Assembly: GCF_004000825.1 (NCBI RefSeq)
Contig: NZ_BILZ01000023.1
Coordinates: forward strand, 22,461-86,460
Reading direction: 5' to 3'
Length of the DNA: 64,000 bases
Source: Paenibacillus kobensis NBRC 15729
GTDB taxonomy: Bacteria > Bacillota > Bacilli > Paenibacillales > Paenibacillaceae
The position numbers and the translations under genes are program-made. Below are positions 26,811-35,790 of the stretch, piece by piece (within the stretch, counting starts at the first letter, position 1; each line of letters starts with the position of its first letter). Under the pieces are notes generated by a model. It saw only the letters and a program-made list of their open reading frames with translations, ran no database searches and was not told the DNA's origin.

Positions 26811-27717
26811 AACTTTTCTGAGACATATGCGGGAAGGGGTCAAAAATATCGCGCGCAACGGCTGGATGTCGTTCGCCTCGGTATCCTCTATTTTTATCTC
26901 GCTGTTTATTTTAGGTGTATTTGTATTGCTGTCGTTGAACGTTAGCAATTTTGCATCTCAAGTTGAGAGCCAAGTGCAAATTCGAGTATTTCTACAATTG
27001 AATGTCGATAAGGCAACCGTCGACCGGCTTAATAACGATATCGGCAACATGGCCGACGTGAAGACCGTCACATTCGTATCGAAGGATGAAGGGCTGGAAC
27101 TGCTCCGCAAGAACTTAGGGGAAGACGGCGATTACTTGCTGGAAGGGTTCGACAAGACGAACAACCCGCTTCCGGATTCGTTCACGGTCGAAGTGTTCGA
27201 GCCGAAGACGATCGCGGACGTTGCGAAGCAGATCAAAGCGATCAATAACGCAGACGGCGCGAAGCCGATCATGAACGTGAAGTATGGACAAGGAACGGTC
27301 GAGAAGCTGTTCAAGGTGACGGACGTTGTCAGAACGATCGGCCTTGTGCTTGTCATCGGCCTGTCTGTTACGGCGATGTTCCTGATTTCCAATACGATTA
27401 AGATGACGATCATTCACCGCCGCCGGGAGATCGGCATTATGAAGCTGGTAGGCGCGACGAACGCGTTCATCCGCTGGCCGTTTTTTGTCGAGGGCGCGTT
27501 AATCGGATTCGGCTCCTCTTTGCTTACGGCAATCGTCCTGCTGTTCGGTTATTCGAAGCTGATTGAATCCACGCAGTTCGATCTTGGACTTGCGATGATT
27601 AAGCTCGTTCCGTTCGATGACGTTGCCTTTCTGTTGACTGCCGCTCTGGTTGGCCTCGGTACGCTGCTTGGCGTATGGGGCAGTACGATTTCGGTTCGCA
27701 AGTATTTGAAAGTGTAG
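26800..27717 (+). CDS. ftsX: Cell division protein FtsX
   Basis: The 305-residue membrane partner of FtsE. It has a cytosolic N-terminus, TM1 (~22-44), an extracellular domain (~50-170) that contacts the wall hydrolase, then three C-terminal helices (~175-200, ~225-250, ~270-295) of the FtsX/MacB type. ISNTIKMTIIHRRREIGIMKLVGAT is the conserved coupling loop to FtsE. AGAGGGGAG precedes the ATG inside the end of ftsE. The M23 gene follows immediately, which suggests that its product is the partner of this FtsEX. Confidence 0.94.
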   Translation: MKFRTFLRHMREGVKNIARNGWMSFASVSSIFISLFILGVFVLLSLNVSNFASQVESQVQIRVFLQLNVDKATVDRLNNDIGNMADVKTVTFVSKDEGLELLRKNLGEDGDYLLEGFDKTNNPLPDSFTVEVFEPKTIADVAKQIKAINNADGAKPIMNVKYGQGTVEKLFKVTDVVRTIGLVLVIGLSVTAMFLISNTIKMTIIHRRREIGIMKLVGATNAFIRWPFFVEGALIGFGSSLLTAIVLLFGYSKLIESTQFDLGLAMIKLVPFDDVAFLLTAALVGLGTLLGVWGSTISVRKYLKV

Positions 27718-27723
27718 GTGATC

Positions 27724-28944
27724 ATGCAGGTGAAGAGGTCCGGAACTTGGAAAAAAACGGTCGCAGCGCTGCTGGCGCTGCTCGTGACGGTTGCCGTCTG
27801 GCAGACGAGGGCCGACGCTCCCGAAGCCGAAGCATCCTCCACAATCAGCGAGATCAACAAGCAATTGGAGAAAGTGAAGAAGCAAGCGCAGGAAGCGGCG
27901 TCGACGCGGCGCTCGGCTGAGCAGGAGAGCAAGGACGTGCTTGCGAAGAAGAATGAGGCAGCGCAGTCCGTGAACGACATTATGAAGCAGATGGACACGA
28001 TCGGGCAGCAGCGCAACGGCGTTCAGAAGCAGATCGATCAGACGGAAGAAGATCTGATGGTTGCCGGCAAGGAGAAGGAAGAGGCAGAGGCGCGCGTTGT
28101 GGCGCGCAAGAAGATGCTCGATTCCCGCTTGCAGCTGATGTATCAGAATGGGGTTGTATCGTATCTTGACGTGCTGATGAGCTCGGCAAGCTTTACCGAT
28201 TTCATCGACCGATTTGATGCGCTGCAGTCGATCGTTAATCAGGACAAGGATATTTTGGAGCAGCATAAGAAGGATAAGGCGCTCATCGTGCAGAAAGAAG
28301 CAGAGATCCAAGATAAATTCGAGGATCTCAAAGTGAAGTACGGGAAGCTCGAAGAATACGAAGCGATGCTGGAAGAGAAAGAGAAGACGAAGGAAAAGCT
28401 CGTCGCTCAATTGAATCAGAAGATGGCGGAGCTTGAGGATATCAGCGAAGAGCAGGAGAAGCTGATGCTCGAGCTGGCGCAGAAGACGGCAGATCTGGAG
28501 CGGAAGAAACGTGAGGCGCAGAAGAAGCAGACGGTGTTCTACACCGGCGGCAAGCTGGCCGTTCCGCTCAAAGACTCTTATCGAATCAGTGACGGCTTCG
28601 GCTACCGGATTCATCCTATCTATCATACGAGGAAGCTTCATGCCGGTATCGATATGGCAGCTCCTGCGGGCACGAATATTTATGCGGCCGAGTCGGGCGT
28701 CGTCATTACGGCGGGTTGGACGAACGGATACGGTTATACCGTTATTTTGGACCACGGCAACGGGCTGTGGACGCTGTACGGGCATATCCGCAAAGGCGGC
28801 ATTAAAGTTAAAGTCGGCGAAAGCGTGAAACGCGGCGAGAAAATTGCCGAAGTCGGTTCGACAGGCAATTCGACGGGCAACCATTTGCATTTCGAAGTTC
28901 GCTTGAACGGAACGGCTAAAGACCCGAGCGGTTATTTGAAATAG
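27724..28944 (+). CDS. Murein hydrolase with coiled coil and M23 (LytM) domain, likely FtsEX-activated
   Basis: A 406-residue exported protein. A signal anchor or signal peptide (~10-30) is followed by a long coiled coil (~40-270, heptads rich in Lys/Glu/Gln) and a C-terminal M23 metallopeptidase domain (~290-400). Zinc ligands are present: HAGIDMA (His and Asp), the YGHI His and the HxH in GNHLHFEV. Thus, unlike E. coli EnvC, the domain looks catalytically active. The architecture resembles EnvC/PcsB, the proteins opened by FtsEX. The gene starts 6 bases after the ftsX stop. ATG 27724 is preferred over GTG 27718 for its spacing to AGGTG. Confidence 0.88.
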   Translation: MQVKRSGTWKKTVAALLALLVTVAVWQTRADAPEAEASSTISEINKQLEKVKKQAQEAASTRRSAEQESKDVLAKKNEAAQSVNDIMKQMDTIGQQRNGVQKQIDQTEEDLMVAGKEKEEAEARVVARKKMLDSRLQLMYQNGVVSYLDVLMSSASFTDFIDRFDALQSIVNQDKDILEQHKKDKALIVQKEAEIQDKFEDLKVKYGKLEEYEAMLEEKEKTKEKLVAQLNQKMAELEDISEEQEKLMLELAQKTADLERKKREAQKKQTVFYTGGKLAVPLKDSYRISDGFGYRIHPIYHTRKLHAGIDMAAPAGTNIYAAESGVVITAGWTNGYGYTVILDHGNGLWTLYGHIRKGGIKVKVGESVKRGEKIAEVGSTGNSTGNHLHFEVRLNGTAKDPSGYLK

Positions 28945-29144
28945 ACTTATGGCTGGCACGGCCTGTTCATGATAACGAATGCCGACGATCGGAGTCACGC
29001 GAGTGGCTCCTTTCGTTATATTCGCCTCCATTGGATCAAATAAAAAGGAAAGGCTTGTCATATACTACTCGTTGTGTTGCATGCGGCTGAGCAATGGAAG
29101 CGGCGGCATCAAGGTTGTAGAAGGACAGACAAGGTGGTGGCGAT

Positions 29145-30614
29145 ATGCATTTCAAATTGCGGACGGTCATAGCGTTCGTGGCCATGACGATGGCAGTCTC
29201 GGTTGTCGGGACGCTCATGGCGACGGAGAATTGGGTAATAAAACGGCTGGATGACGGAAGTTCGGCTTCGGGCGCGTCCGCTGCCGCGCAGGGCGGCTTG
29301 AGCGAGAAGGAATCGGCGAAGCTCGGTGCGGTCATGGATTTGATCGAGAGCAATTATTACAAGGACGTTGAGCGCAGCGAAGTCGTCAACGGCGCGATTT
29401 CCGGCATGATTGGCGCATTGGATGATCCTTATTCCGTCTATATGGAGAAGGAAACAGCGCGGCATTTTTCGGAAACGGTCGACGGATCTTTCACCGGCAT
29501 TGGCGCTGAAGTGACGATGGAGAACGGCAAGGTCGTCGTCATCTCGGCGATCAAGGATTCTCCGGCGGAGCGGGCGGGTCTGCTTCCGAAGGACGTGCTG
29601 CTGTCGGTCAACGGCGTGAAGCTGGACGGGTTGAAGCTGAACGAAGCGGTGAACAAAATCCGCGGGCCGCGCGGTACGAAAGCGAAGCTGGAAATTCAGC
29701 GCACCGGCGTAGGCAAGACGATTCGGCTCGAGCTAGTGCGCGACGATATCGACGTGGAGACGGTCTATGCTTCGATGAAAGAGGGCGGAGTCGGACTGAT
29801 TGAGATCCGGCAGTTCTCGATGAATACGGCGGACCGGTTCGCCGATGAGCTGAAGAAGCTCGAGGACCAAGGAATGAAGGGGCTCGTGATCGACGTTCGC
29901 AATAACCCGGGCGGCGTGCTGCCGGTCGTGGAGAAGGTCGTCGAGCCGTTTATTGCGAAGGGCAAGACGATTGTGCAGGTGGAGTCGCGCGACGGACAAC
30001 GGCAAACGACAAAGTCGGAAGGCGAGGGACGCACCTACCCGATTGCAGTGCTTACGAATGAAGGAAGCGCGAGCGCTTCGGAGATTTTGGCTGGCGCTCT
30101 GCAGCAATCTGCCGGTGCGGTGCTGGTTGGCGAGAAGACGTTCGGCAAAGGAACGGTGCAAGTGTCGTTCAACAAGACGATCGGAGACGGCAGCATCGTG
30201 AAGATGACGATTGCCAAATGGCTGACTCCGAACGGCACATGGGTGCACGGCGCAGGCATGGAGCCTGACGTGAAGGTTGCACCGCCTGCCGTGTACAAAG
30301 CGGCTAGACTGTCGCGCGGCGAGACGCTGCGCAAGGATCAACTAGGTGAAGATGTGAAGAGCCTGCAGTTGATGCTTACGGCAGTCGGCTACAAGACGGA
30401 CCGGATTGACGGCTATTTCAGCGAGAAGACGGAAAGTGCCGTGAAGCAGTATCAGCAGGCAGCCGGCTTGCCGGTGAACGGCACGGTCGATCTTGCGACG
30501 GCGGATACGTTGGAACGGGACGTGATTAAGTGGATCCGCGAGGAGCGCAACGACGTTCAGTTGAACAAAGCGCTTGGTATCGTGCGGGACAAATTGATGA
30601 AGGCGGCAAGCTAG
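29145..30614 (+). CDS. ctpB: Carboxy-terminal processing protease (S41), CtpB-like
   Basis: A 489-residue exported serine protease. A signal anchor (~8-28), a PDZ domain (~95-175, GIGAEVTMENGKVVV...SPAERAGL) and the S41 core (~200-380) are followed by a C-terminal peptidoglycan-binding domain (~405-465). The catalytic Ser is in EGSASASEI (~306-313) and the Lys in VGEKTFGKGTVQ (~328-336). In Bacillus, CtpB cleaves SpoIVFA during sporulation and sits next to ftsEX and minJ, as here. Other Ctp roles in wall enzyme turnover are possible. A clear terminator follows. Confidence 0.9.
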   Translation: MHFKLRTVIAFVAMTMAVSVVGTLMATENWVIKRLDDGSSASGASAAAQGGLSEKESAKLGAVMDLIESNYYKDVERSEVVNGAISGMIGALDDPYSVYMEKETARHFSETVDGSFTGIGAEVTMENGKVVVISAIKDSPAERAGLLPKDVLLSVNGVKLDGLKLNEAVNKIRGPRGTKAKLEIQRTGVGKTIRLELVRDDIDVETVYASMKEGGVGLIEIRQFSMNTADRFADELKKLEDQGMKGLVIDVRNNPGGVLPVVEKVVEPFIAKGKTIVQVESRDGQRQTTKSEGEGRTYPIAVLTNEGSASASEILAGALQQSAGAVLVGEKTFGKGTVQVSFNKTIGDGSIVKMTIAKWLTPNGTWVHGAGMEPDVKVAPPAVYKAARLSRGETLRKDQLGEDVKSLQLMLTAVGYKTDRIDGYFSEKTESAVKQYQQAAGLPVNGTVDLATADTLERDVIKWIREERNDVQLNKALGIVRDKLMKAAS

Positions 30615-30663
30615 CTGCCGGATATAGGGTGATGGAGGCAGCATGCCGCCATCGAGTGTGGGA

Positions 30664-30690
30664 AGAGCGCCGAGAGGCGCTCTTTTTTAT
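30664..30690 (+). terminator. Terminator after ctpB
   Basis: AGAGCGCC-gaga-GGCGCTCT followed by TTTTTATA. Confidence 0.9.
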
Positions 30691-30873
30691 ATAGGTTCCG
30701 GCCTAGTTATCTTGCGTGGCCGGTATAGGTATGCAGGGAGACAGTTCGTGGCTCGTGCGGGCAGGAATATCGTTACAAATGTCGAAAATATAGAAAGTCG
30801 GTTCCATTCACACGGCGAATCGGTCTATTATCATTAGAGGATGACTTATCTTGAAGGCCGAAAGGATGATCAG

Positions 30874-32376
30874 ATGGATGCGGTAAACGAATGGCTGCGT
30901 TTGATCGGAGACGGTGCGGTTCATGCGCTGGCGCAGCCGTTTTATTATATTGCGTTAATTGTTATTGCGGTTCTATATATACGCGGGACGACGATGGAAC
31001 GAAGACTGTTCCATGTAAGGCTTCATGCTTGGCCGCTGCTGTTAGGGCGGACGATCGTTGCCGGTCTGGCGGTCGGACTGGTACTGTCAGGCTTATCCGT
31101 GCTGCTCGGCACCTCGTTGACAGCCGAAGCTGCGTTATGGCTGTGGGGGACGGCAGCGGTGCTGGCGCTGCTGCGGCTTCGTTATTTATGCTTCGCTTAT
31201 GCGGCAGGCGTGTTGGCGCTGCTGCAATCGGCAATCGGTTTCACGACGCTGGAGGAGCGGGGCGGTTGGATCGGTGATGCGGCAGCTTCGCTGGCAGCAG
31301 TCGATATGCCGGCCGTGCTGCTGCTCGTCGCGCTTCTGCACGGGGCGGAAGCGCTGCTCGTGCGCCGGCAAGGTTCGAAGTTTGCAACGCCGTTATTCAT
31401 GGAAGGCAAACGGGGCAAGCTGATCGGCGCGTATCGTATGCAGGGCTATTGGGCTGTTCCGCTACTGCTGCTCGTTCCGGCAAGCTCCGGCGGCGTGGAA
31501 TTGCCATGGACGCCGCTGCTGCCGCTGTTGTCTGGCCAGTCTGCGGACGGCGGCGCTGCGGGTTGGTCGTTCGCGGCAGTGCCGATGATTATCGGCTTCA
31601 CGGAATGGACAAGGTCGCAGCTTCCGGAGCGCAAGGCGCAGCATGCGGCGAAATCGCTGCTCTGGTATAGCCTCGCGGTTGCAGCGGCTGCACTGGCGGC
31701 CGCTTGGCTGCCGGCGCTGCTCCCGGTTGCGGCGCTTGTCGCGCTGCTCCTGCATGAGCTGCTCATCTGGTCGAGCGGGCGCAAGGAATCGGAAGGAACG
31801 CCGCTATTCGTTCATGACGGACGAGGGCTTATGGTGCTTGGCATCGTGCCGGGGACGCCAGCCGCTCATATGGGACTGCAGAGCGGCGAAATTTTGTACA
31901 AGGTCAACGGGATGAGAGTGAGGACGAAAGAAGAATTGTACGACGCGCTTCACCGCAACTCGGCGTTCTGCAAGCTGGAGGTTCTGAACCGGGAAGGCCA
32001 TCAGCGGTTCGTGCAGCGGGCGCGTTATGCAGGCGAGCATCACCAGCTTGGCGTTATTCTTGCGCCGGACGACCGCGCGGAATATTATGTGGAGCCGGCT
32101 CCGGGCTCGTTGCTGGCACTGCTGTTTAGCGGACGTGCCGCGCATCGGCGGGAGGTTGGTTACGGAAATGGCGGCGGTACAGCCGCGATGGAGCAGGCGG
32201 CGGCGTTGGCGCTGCCATTGGGACAAGCCGAGCAGGCTGCAGCTGATTCGACGGAGTTGGACGGCTCTTCACGGTCTGGTGAACTGCAGGTTGGATCCGA
32301 TGAAGCGAACGGCAGTAGTGTCTCCGGGACGGGAGATAGCGAGCCGTCGCTGCCGAGCCGTTCGCGCCGCAAGTAA
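30874..32376 (+). CDS. minJ: MinJ-like polytopic membrane protein with PDZ domain
   Basis: A 500-residue protein with about eight hydrophobic segments (residues ~15-310). A PDZ domain follows at ~320-400 (LMVLGIVPGTPAAHMGLQSGEILYKVNGM), then a low-complexity Ser/Glu/Ala tail (~430-500). In Bacillus subtilis the gene after ctpB and before uvrB/uvrA is minJ, the bridge between DivIVA and MinCD that keeps division at mid-cell. Topology plus position support orthology; sequence similarity could not be measured. The start at 30874 has AAAGGA about 7 bases upstream, better than the ATG at 30841. Confidence 0.65.
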   Translation: MDAVNEWLRLIGDGAVHALAQPFYYIALIVIAVLYIRGTTMERRLFHVRLHAWPLLLGRTIVAGLAVGLVLSGLSVLLGTSLTAEAALWLWGTAAVLALLRLRYLCFAYAAGVLALLQSAIGFTTLEERGGWIGDAAASLAAVDMPAVLLLVALLHGAEALLVRRQGSKFATPLFMEGKRGKLIGAYRMQGYWAVPLLLLVPASSGGVELPWTPLLPLLSGQSADGGAAGWSFAAVPMIIGFTEWTRSQLPERKAQHAAKSLLWYSLAVAAAALAAAWLPALLPVAALVALLLHELLIWSSGRKESEGTPLFVHDGRGLMVLGIVPGTPAAHMGLQSGEILYKVNGMRVRTKEELYDALHRNSAFCKLEVLNREGHQRFVQRARYAGEHHQLGVILAPDDRAEYYVEPAPGSLLALLFSGRAAHRREVGYGNGGGTAAMEQAAALALPLGQAEQAAADSTELDGSSRSGELQVGSDEANGSSVSGTGDSEPSLPSRSRRK

Positions 32377-32449
32377 TCTGCGACTGGGCGGCTAGATTGG
32401 TGAGCTACATTTGTCCATATAGTCCCGAGAATCATCCATACTCAAATCG

Positions 32450-32492
32450 AAAAGGGAATGCCATAATGATTCATTATGAGCGTTCCTTTTTT
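32450..32492 (+). terminator. Terminator after the minJ-like gene
   Basis: AAAAGGGAATG...CGTTCCTTTT with an inner perfect palindrome ATAATG-att-CATTAT (32463-32477), ending in TTTTTTG. It contains an ATG (32466) that is in frame with the next gene but is more likely part of this hairpin than a start codon. Confidence 0.75.
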
Positions 32493-32519
32493 GTATGGAT
32501 CGAGAGGAGAAATGGACCA

Positions 32520-34709
32520 TTGGCGATTCGATTTGATGCGAACAAACAACTCTTTCATCTGCAGACGGCTGCAACGAGCTATGCTTTTGAGCTTGTAGAA
32601 GGCAAATATCCTTCTCATGTATATTGGGGACGCCGCATTCGAGGCAATCAGCTGCATACGCTTGTCGAGCGTGCTGAGCGAGCCTCGTTCTCGCCGCACC
32701 CGGTGCCGGAACGGGGAAATATATCATTCGATACGATGCCACATGAATATCCGGGTTACGGCAACTCCGATTTCCGTACGCCGGCTTTCGAAGCACAATA
32801 CGATAACGGCACAACGGTGACTGATCTTCGGTATGAATCGCATGAAATTATTCAAGGGAAGCCTGCGCTGCCGGGCTTGCCGGCGGTCTATGCGGAGTCG
32901 GACGATGAGGCAGAGACGCTTCGCGTCAAGCTGCGTGACAGCTTGTCCGGACTTGCGGTGACGTTAACTTATACGGTAATGGAATCGTTAAACGTGATTA
33001 CGCGCTCGGCGTCGTTCTCGAACGAAGGAAGCGGGACGGTCTTGCTGCGCCGCGCATTGTCGATGAGTATTGATATGCCGGGCGATCGCTTCGACTTGCT
33101 TCATTTGTCGGGGGCATGGTCACGAGAGAGGGATGTGTACCGCAGTCCTCTGCGTCCCGGCATGCAGTCGATCGAGAGCCGAAGAGGCTCCAGCAGCCAT
33201 ATGCAAAACCCGTTCGTTGCTCTGCTCGAGCACGGCGCAACAGAAGACGCCGGCGATGTATACGGGGCAAGCTTCGTCTACAGCGGCAGCTTCCTTGCTG
33301 GCGTGGAAGTGGATCAATTCCGGACGTCGCGTCTGTTTATGGGGATCAATCCGTTCGACTTCGGCTGGCAGCTGGAAGCGGGAGAGACGTTCCAAACGCC
33401 GGAGACCGTCCTCGTCTATTCGCCTGACGGGCTTGGCGGCATGTCCCGGATTTATCATGAGCTGTATCGAACGCGGCTGTGCCGCGGCGCTTATCGCGAT
33501 GCCGTGCGTCCCGTGCTTGTGAACAACTGGGAGGCAACGTATTTCGACTTCGACGCAGATAAGTTGGAAGCTATTGCGGCGGTCGGCAGCGAGCTGGGCA
33601 TGGAGCTGTTCGTGCTGGACGACGGTTGGTTCGGCAAGCGCAACAGCGATACGAACTCGCTCGGAGACTGGTTCGTCAACAAGGAGAAGCTGCCGGGCGG
33701 CTTGCAGGATGTAGCGGGCCGGATCAATAAGCTCGGCATGCAGTTCGGTCTCTGGTTCGAACCGGAAATGGTATCGCCGGACAGCGAACTGTACCGTGCT
33801 CATCCGGACTGGTGCTTGCATGTGCCGGGCCGGTACCGGACGGAGGGGCGCCAACAATTGATTCTCGATGTGAGCCGCCCGGATGTGCAGCAGTATCTGA
33901 TCGAGACGATTTCCGGCGTGCTTAGCAGCGCTCCTATTACGTATGTCAAATGGGATATGAACCGCAACATGACCGAGATCGGTTCCGCTCTTCTGCCGCC
34001 GGAGCGGCAGCGCGAGACGGCTCACCGCTATATGCTCGGACTGTACAGCGTGTTGGAGCAAATTACGTCGAGGTTCCCGAACGTGCTGTTCGAGAGTTGC
34101 TCGGGCGGCGGCGGCCGGTTCGATCCAGGGATGCTCTATTACATGCCTCAGACATGGACGAGCGATAATACGGATGCGATTTCACGCCTTCGCATTCAAT
34201 ATGGCACCAGCATCGTCTATCCAGCCAGTGCAATGGGGGCGCATATATCGGAGGTGCCGAACCATCAGGTCGGCCGGCTGACGTCGCTCCAGACGCGCGG
34301 ACATGTTGCGATGTCGGGCAACTTCGGTTACGAGCTCGACCTCACCGAATTCACGGACGAAGACAAAGCGATTGTGCGCGATCAGATCGCGGAATACAAA
34401 ACCATTCGTCCGCTCGTTCAGTTCGGCGACTTCTACCGCTTGCGCAGTCCGTTCGAGGGCAACGTGACGTCCTGGATGTTCGTTTCGAAGGACCGGACGG
34501 AATCGATGGTCGTATATGTGCAAGTATTGAATGAACCGAACGAGCCGCTTGGCCGTCTGAAGCTCAAAGGGCTTGACCCGTCGCGGAACTACCGCCTCGC
34601 AGGCACCGACCGCATATACGGGGGAGACGAGCTTATGTACGCGGGTATCGCTGCACCGCGTTTCCATGGCGATTTCGGCAGCGCACTGATTCGTTTTATC
34701 GCAGAATAA
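32520..34709 (+). CDS. Alpha-galactosidase, glycoside hydrolase family 36
   Basis: It hydrolyses terminal alpha-1,6-galactose from melibiose, raffinose and galactomannan, with retention. An N-terminal beta-sandwich (~1-320, FHLQT at the start, HVYWGRRI) precedes a TIM barrel. The nucleophile is Asp479 (YVKWDMNRN) and the acid/base Asp549 (TWTSDNTDAISR). The 729-residue length equals that of Geobacillus AgaN/AgaB-type enzymes if translation starts at TTG 32520, which has AGGAG ten bases upstream. Starting at ATG 32466 would add 18 non-family residues encoded inside the upstream terminator. No signal peptide is present, so the enzyme is cytosolic. No sugar transporter is adjacent. Confidence 0.92.
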   Translation: MAIRFDANKQLFHLQTAATSYAFELVEGKYPSHVYWGRRIRGNQLHTLVERAERASFSPHPVPERGNISFDTMPHEYPGYGNSDFRTPAFEAQYDNGTTVTDLRYESHEIIQGKPALPGLPAVYAESDDEAETLRVKLRDSLSGLAVTLTYTVMESLNVITRSASFSNEGSGTVLLRRALSMSIDMPGDRFDLLHLSGAWSRERDVYRSPLRPGMQSIESRRGSSSHMQNPFVALLEHGATEDAGDVYGASFVYSGSFLAGVEVDQFRTSRLFMGINPFDFGWQLEAGETFQTPETVLVYSPDGLGGMSRIYHELYRTRLCRGAYRDAVRPVLVNNWEATYFDFDADKLEAIAAVGSELGMELFVLDDGWFGKRNSDTNSLGDWFVNKEKLPGGLQDVAGRINKLGMQFGLWFEPEMVSPDSELYRAHPDWCLHVPGRYRTEGRQQLILDVSRPDVQQYLIETISGVLSSAPITYVKWDMNRNMTEIGSALLPPERQRETAHRYMLGLYSVLEQITSRFPNVLFESCSGGGGRFDPGMLYYMPQTWTSDNTDAISRLRIQYGTSIVYPASAMGAHISEVPNHQVGRLTSLQTRGHVAMSGNFGYELDLTEFTDEDKAIVRDQIAEYKTIRPLVQFGDFYRLRSPFEGNVTSWMFVSKDRTESMVVYVQVLNEPNEPLGRLKLKGLDPSRNYRLAGTDRIYGGDELMYAGIAAPRFHGDFGSALIRFIAE

Positions 34710-35206
34710 TTGAATCGTTTCTATTGCAGTTGCAGCCGTCCCGCTCTGGGGCGGTTGTTTCTTATTGGAGCCGTGCTTTCGCTTCTCCCTCTTTTTGAAA
34801 TGGACGAAATGCGGCTTCCCGGACTTTATCTCTCAAATCCTATCGTGCATCTGTTTTTCGTCTCTTTTCCTGGCGCCCGTGCGCGCTGCGCCTATACGCT
34901 GATTGCTTCCTCTTTTTCATGTACCGAACATCATCGGCTTTCTGATCCATGGCCCTTTCTCTTTTCCATGCGCCGAACATCGGCATCGCCGCTCCTTGCT
35001 TCCTTCCTCATTTGGCGTTCGCGTTTATGGCCTTTCGCAAGCCCGAAACCCATCTTTTACTCAACACAAGTCCTTGCTGCGTTCTCTATTTCTCTCGTAT
35101 TGCTGCCGCTTTTTCGCAACTGTATTGCTGCTGTTTTTCAAGGAGCAACATGCGGCGCATTCGGCGTCCGTTCACATTTTGTTCGATTGACGATGGCTGG
35201 GCAAAT
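34710..35206. repeat. Intergenic region with degenerate ~49-bp direct repeats
   Basis: No credible gene lies in 34710-35301. The plus strand is pyrimidine-rich. CTCTTTTCC-type starts recur at 34862, 34910 and 34959 (steps 48 and 49). Two of the units share CCGAACATC and ATCGGC (TACCGAACATCATCGGC versus CGCCGAACATCGGC). A further CTCTTTTT occurs at 34789. Open frames across it carry Cys/Ser/Phe-rich, protein-unlike translations. Confidence 0.5.
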
Positions 35207-35261
35207 TTGTTATAGTTCGATAGTGAAACTATTCTACAGTAAAACTGTTCGACAATCGAAC
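35207..35261 (+). promoter_or_regulatory. Promoter with three palindromes, probable MarR operator
   Basis: TTGTTA (35207-35212), 17 bp, TATTCT (35230-35235). ATAGTgaaACTAT (35220-35232) overlaps the -10; ACAGTaaaACTGT (35236-35248), centred 16 bp further, covers the start site; GTTCGacaatCGAAC (35247-35261) follows at once. Occupation by the MarR dimer encoded next would block transcription of its own operon. Confidence 0.7.
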
Positions 35262-35301
35262 AGCCTTCAAAAATGAATGATACAGAAAGGAGCGTGAGAC
35301 G

Positions 35302-35763
35302 ATGGACAGAGAGACGCTGCATCAGATGATCGACCGGTACATTGCGGCTTCCTTCACCGTGAACCGCAGACTGAACGCCTTAATTAAGGATATTGCGCCT
35401 GGTGAGATAACGCCTGACCAGTGCTCGGCATTACGTTATTTGCGAGAGAACGGACGGACGACTTCATCGGAGCTGGCAGACATTTTTTGCGTGGGCAAGA
35501 GTTCGATCACGGCCATAATCACCAGGCTGTCCGACAAAAAGTTAATCGACCGCATTCCCGACGAGAAGGACCGTCGCGTCAACTATTTGGTGCTGACGCC
35601 GGAAGGCGAGGAGATCACGAAGCTGTTCGACAGCAAGCTGGAGGAGCTGCTCGGTCATTATTTGGTTCACTTCGACTACAAGGAAGCACGAACGTTTATA
35701 GAGACCTTCGAGAAGTTGGCTGCCGTGCTTGTTCACACACAGGGGTCGCCGGAATCCAATTAG
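35302..35763 (+). CDS. MarR family transcriptional regulator
   Basis: A 153-residue winged-helix repressor. Dimer helices lie at both ends. The DNA-binding helix-turn-helix is at ~55-80 (TTSSELADIFCVGKSSITAIITRL), and the wing is DEKDRRVNYLVLTPEGE (~90-107). MarR proteins usually repress neighbouring efflux genes and release DNA on binding phenolic or toxic ligands. The MMPL exporter begins 27 bases after its stop, and symmetrical sites cover the promoter upstream. It is preceded by AGAAAGGAG. Confidence 0.93.
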   Translation: MDRETLHQMIDRYIAASFTVNRRLNALIKDIAPGEITPDQCSALRYLRENGRTTSSELADIFCVGKSSITAIITRLSDKKLIDRIPDEKDRRVNYLVLTPEGEEITKLFDSKLEELLGHYLVHFDYKEARTFIETFEKLAAVLVHTQGSPESN

Positions 35764-35790
35764 AATGGCGAAGGAAGGGATTGGAGCAGG

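Noticed and set aside
34710..35276. 188-codon plus-strand frame after the alpha-galactosidase
   Set aside because: No ribosome binding site, Cys/Ser/Phe-rich protein-unlike translation, overlaps repeats, and begins immediately after the preceding stop codon.
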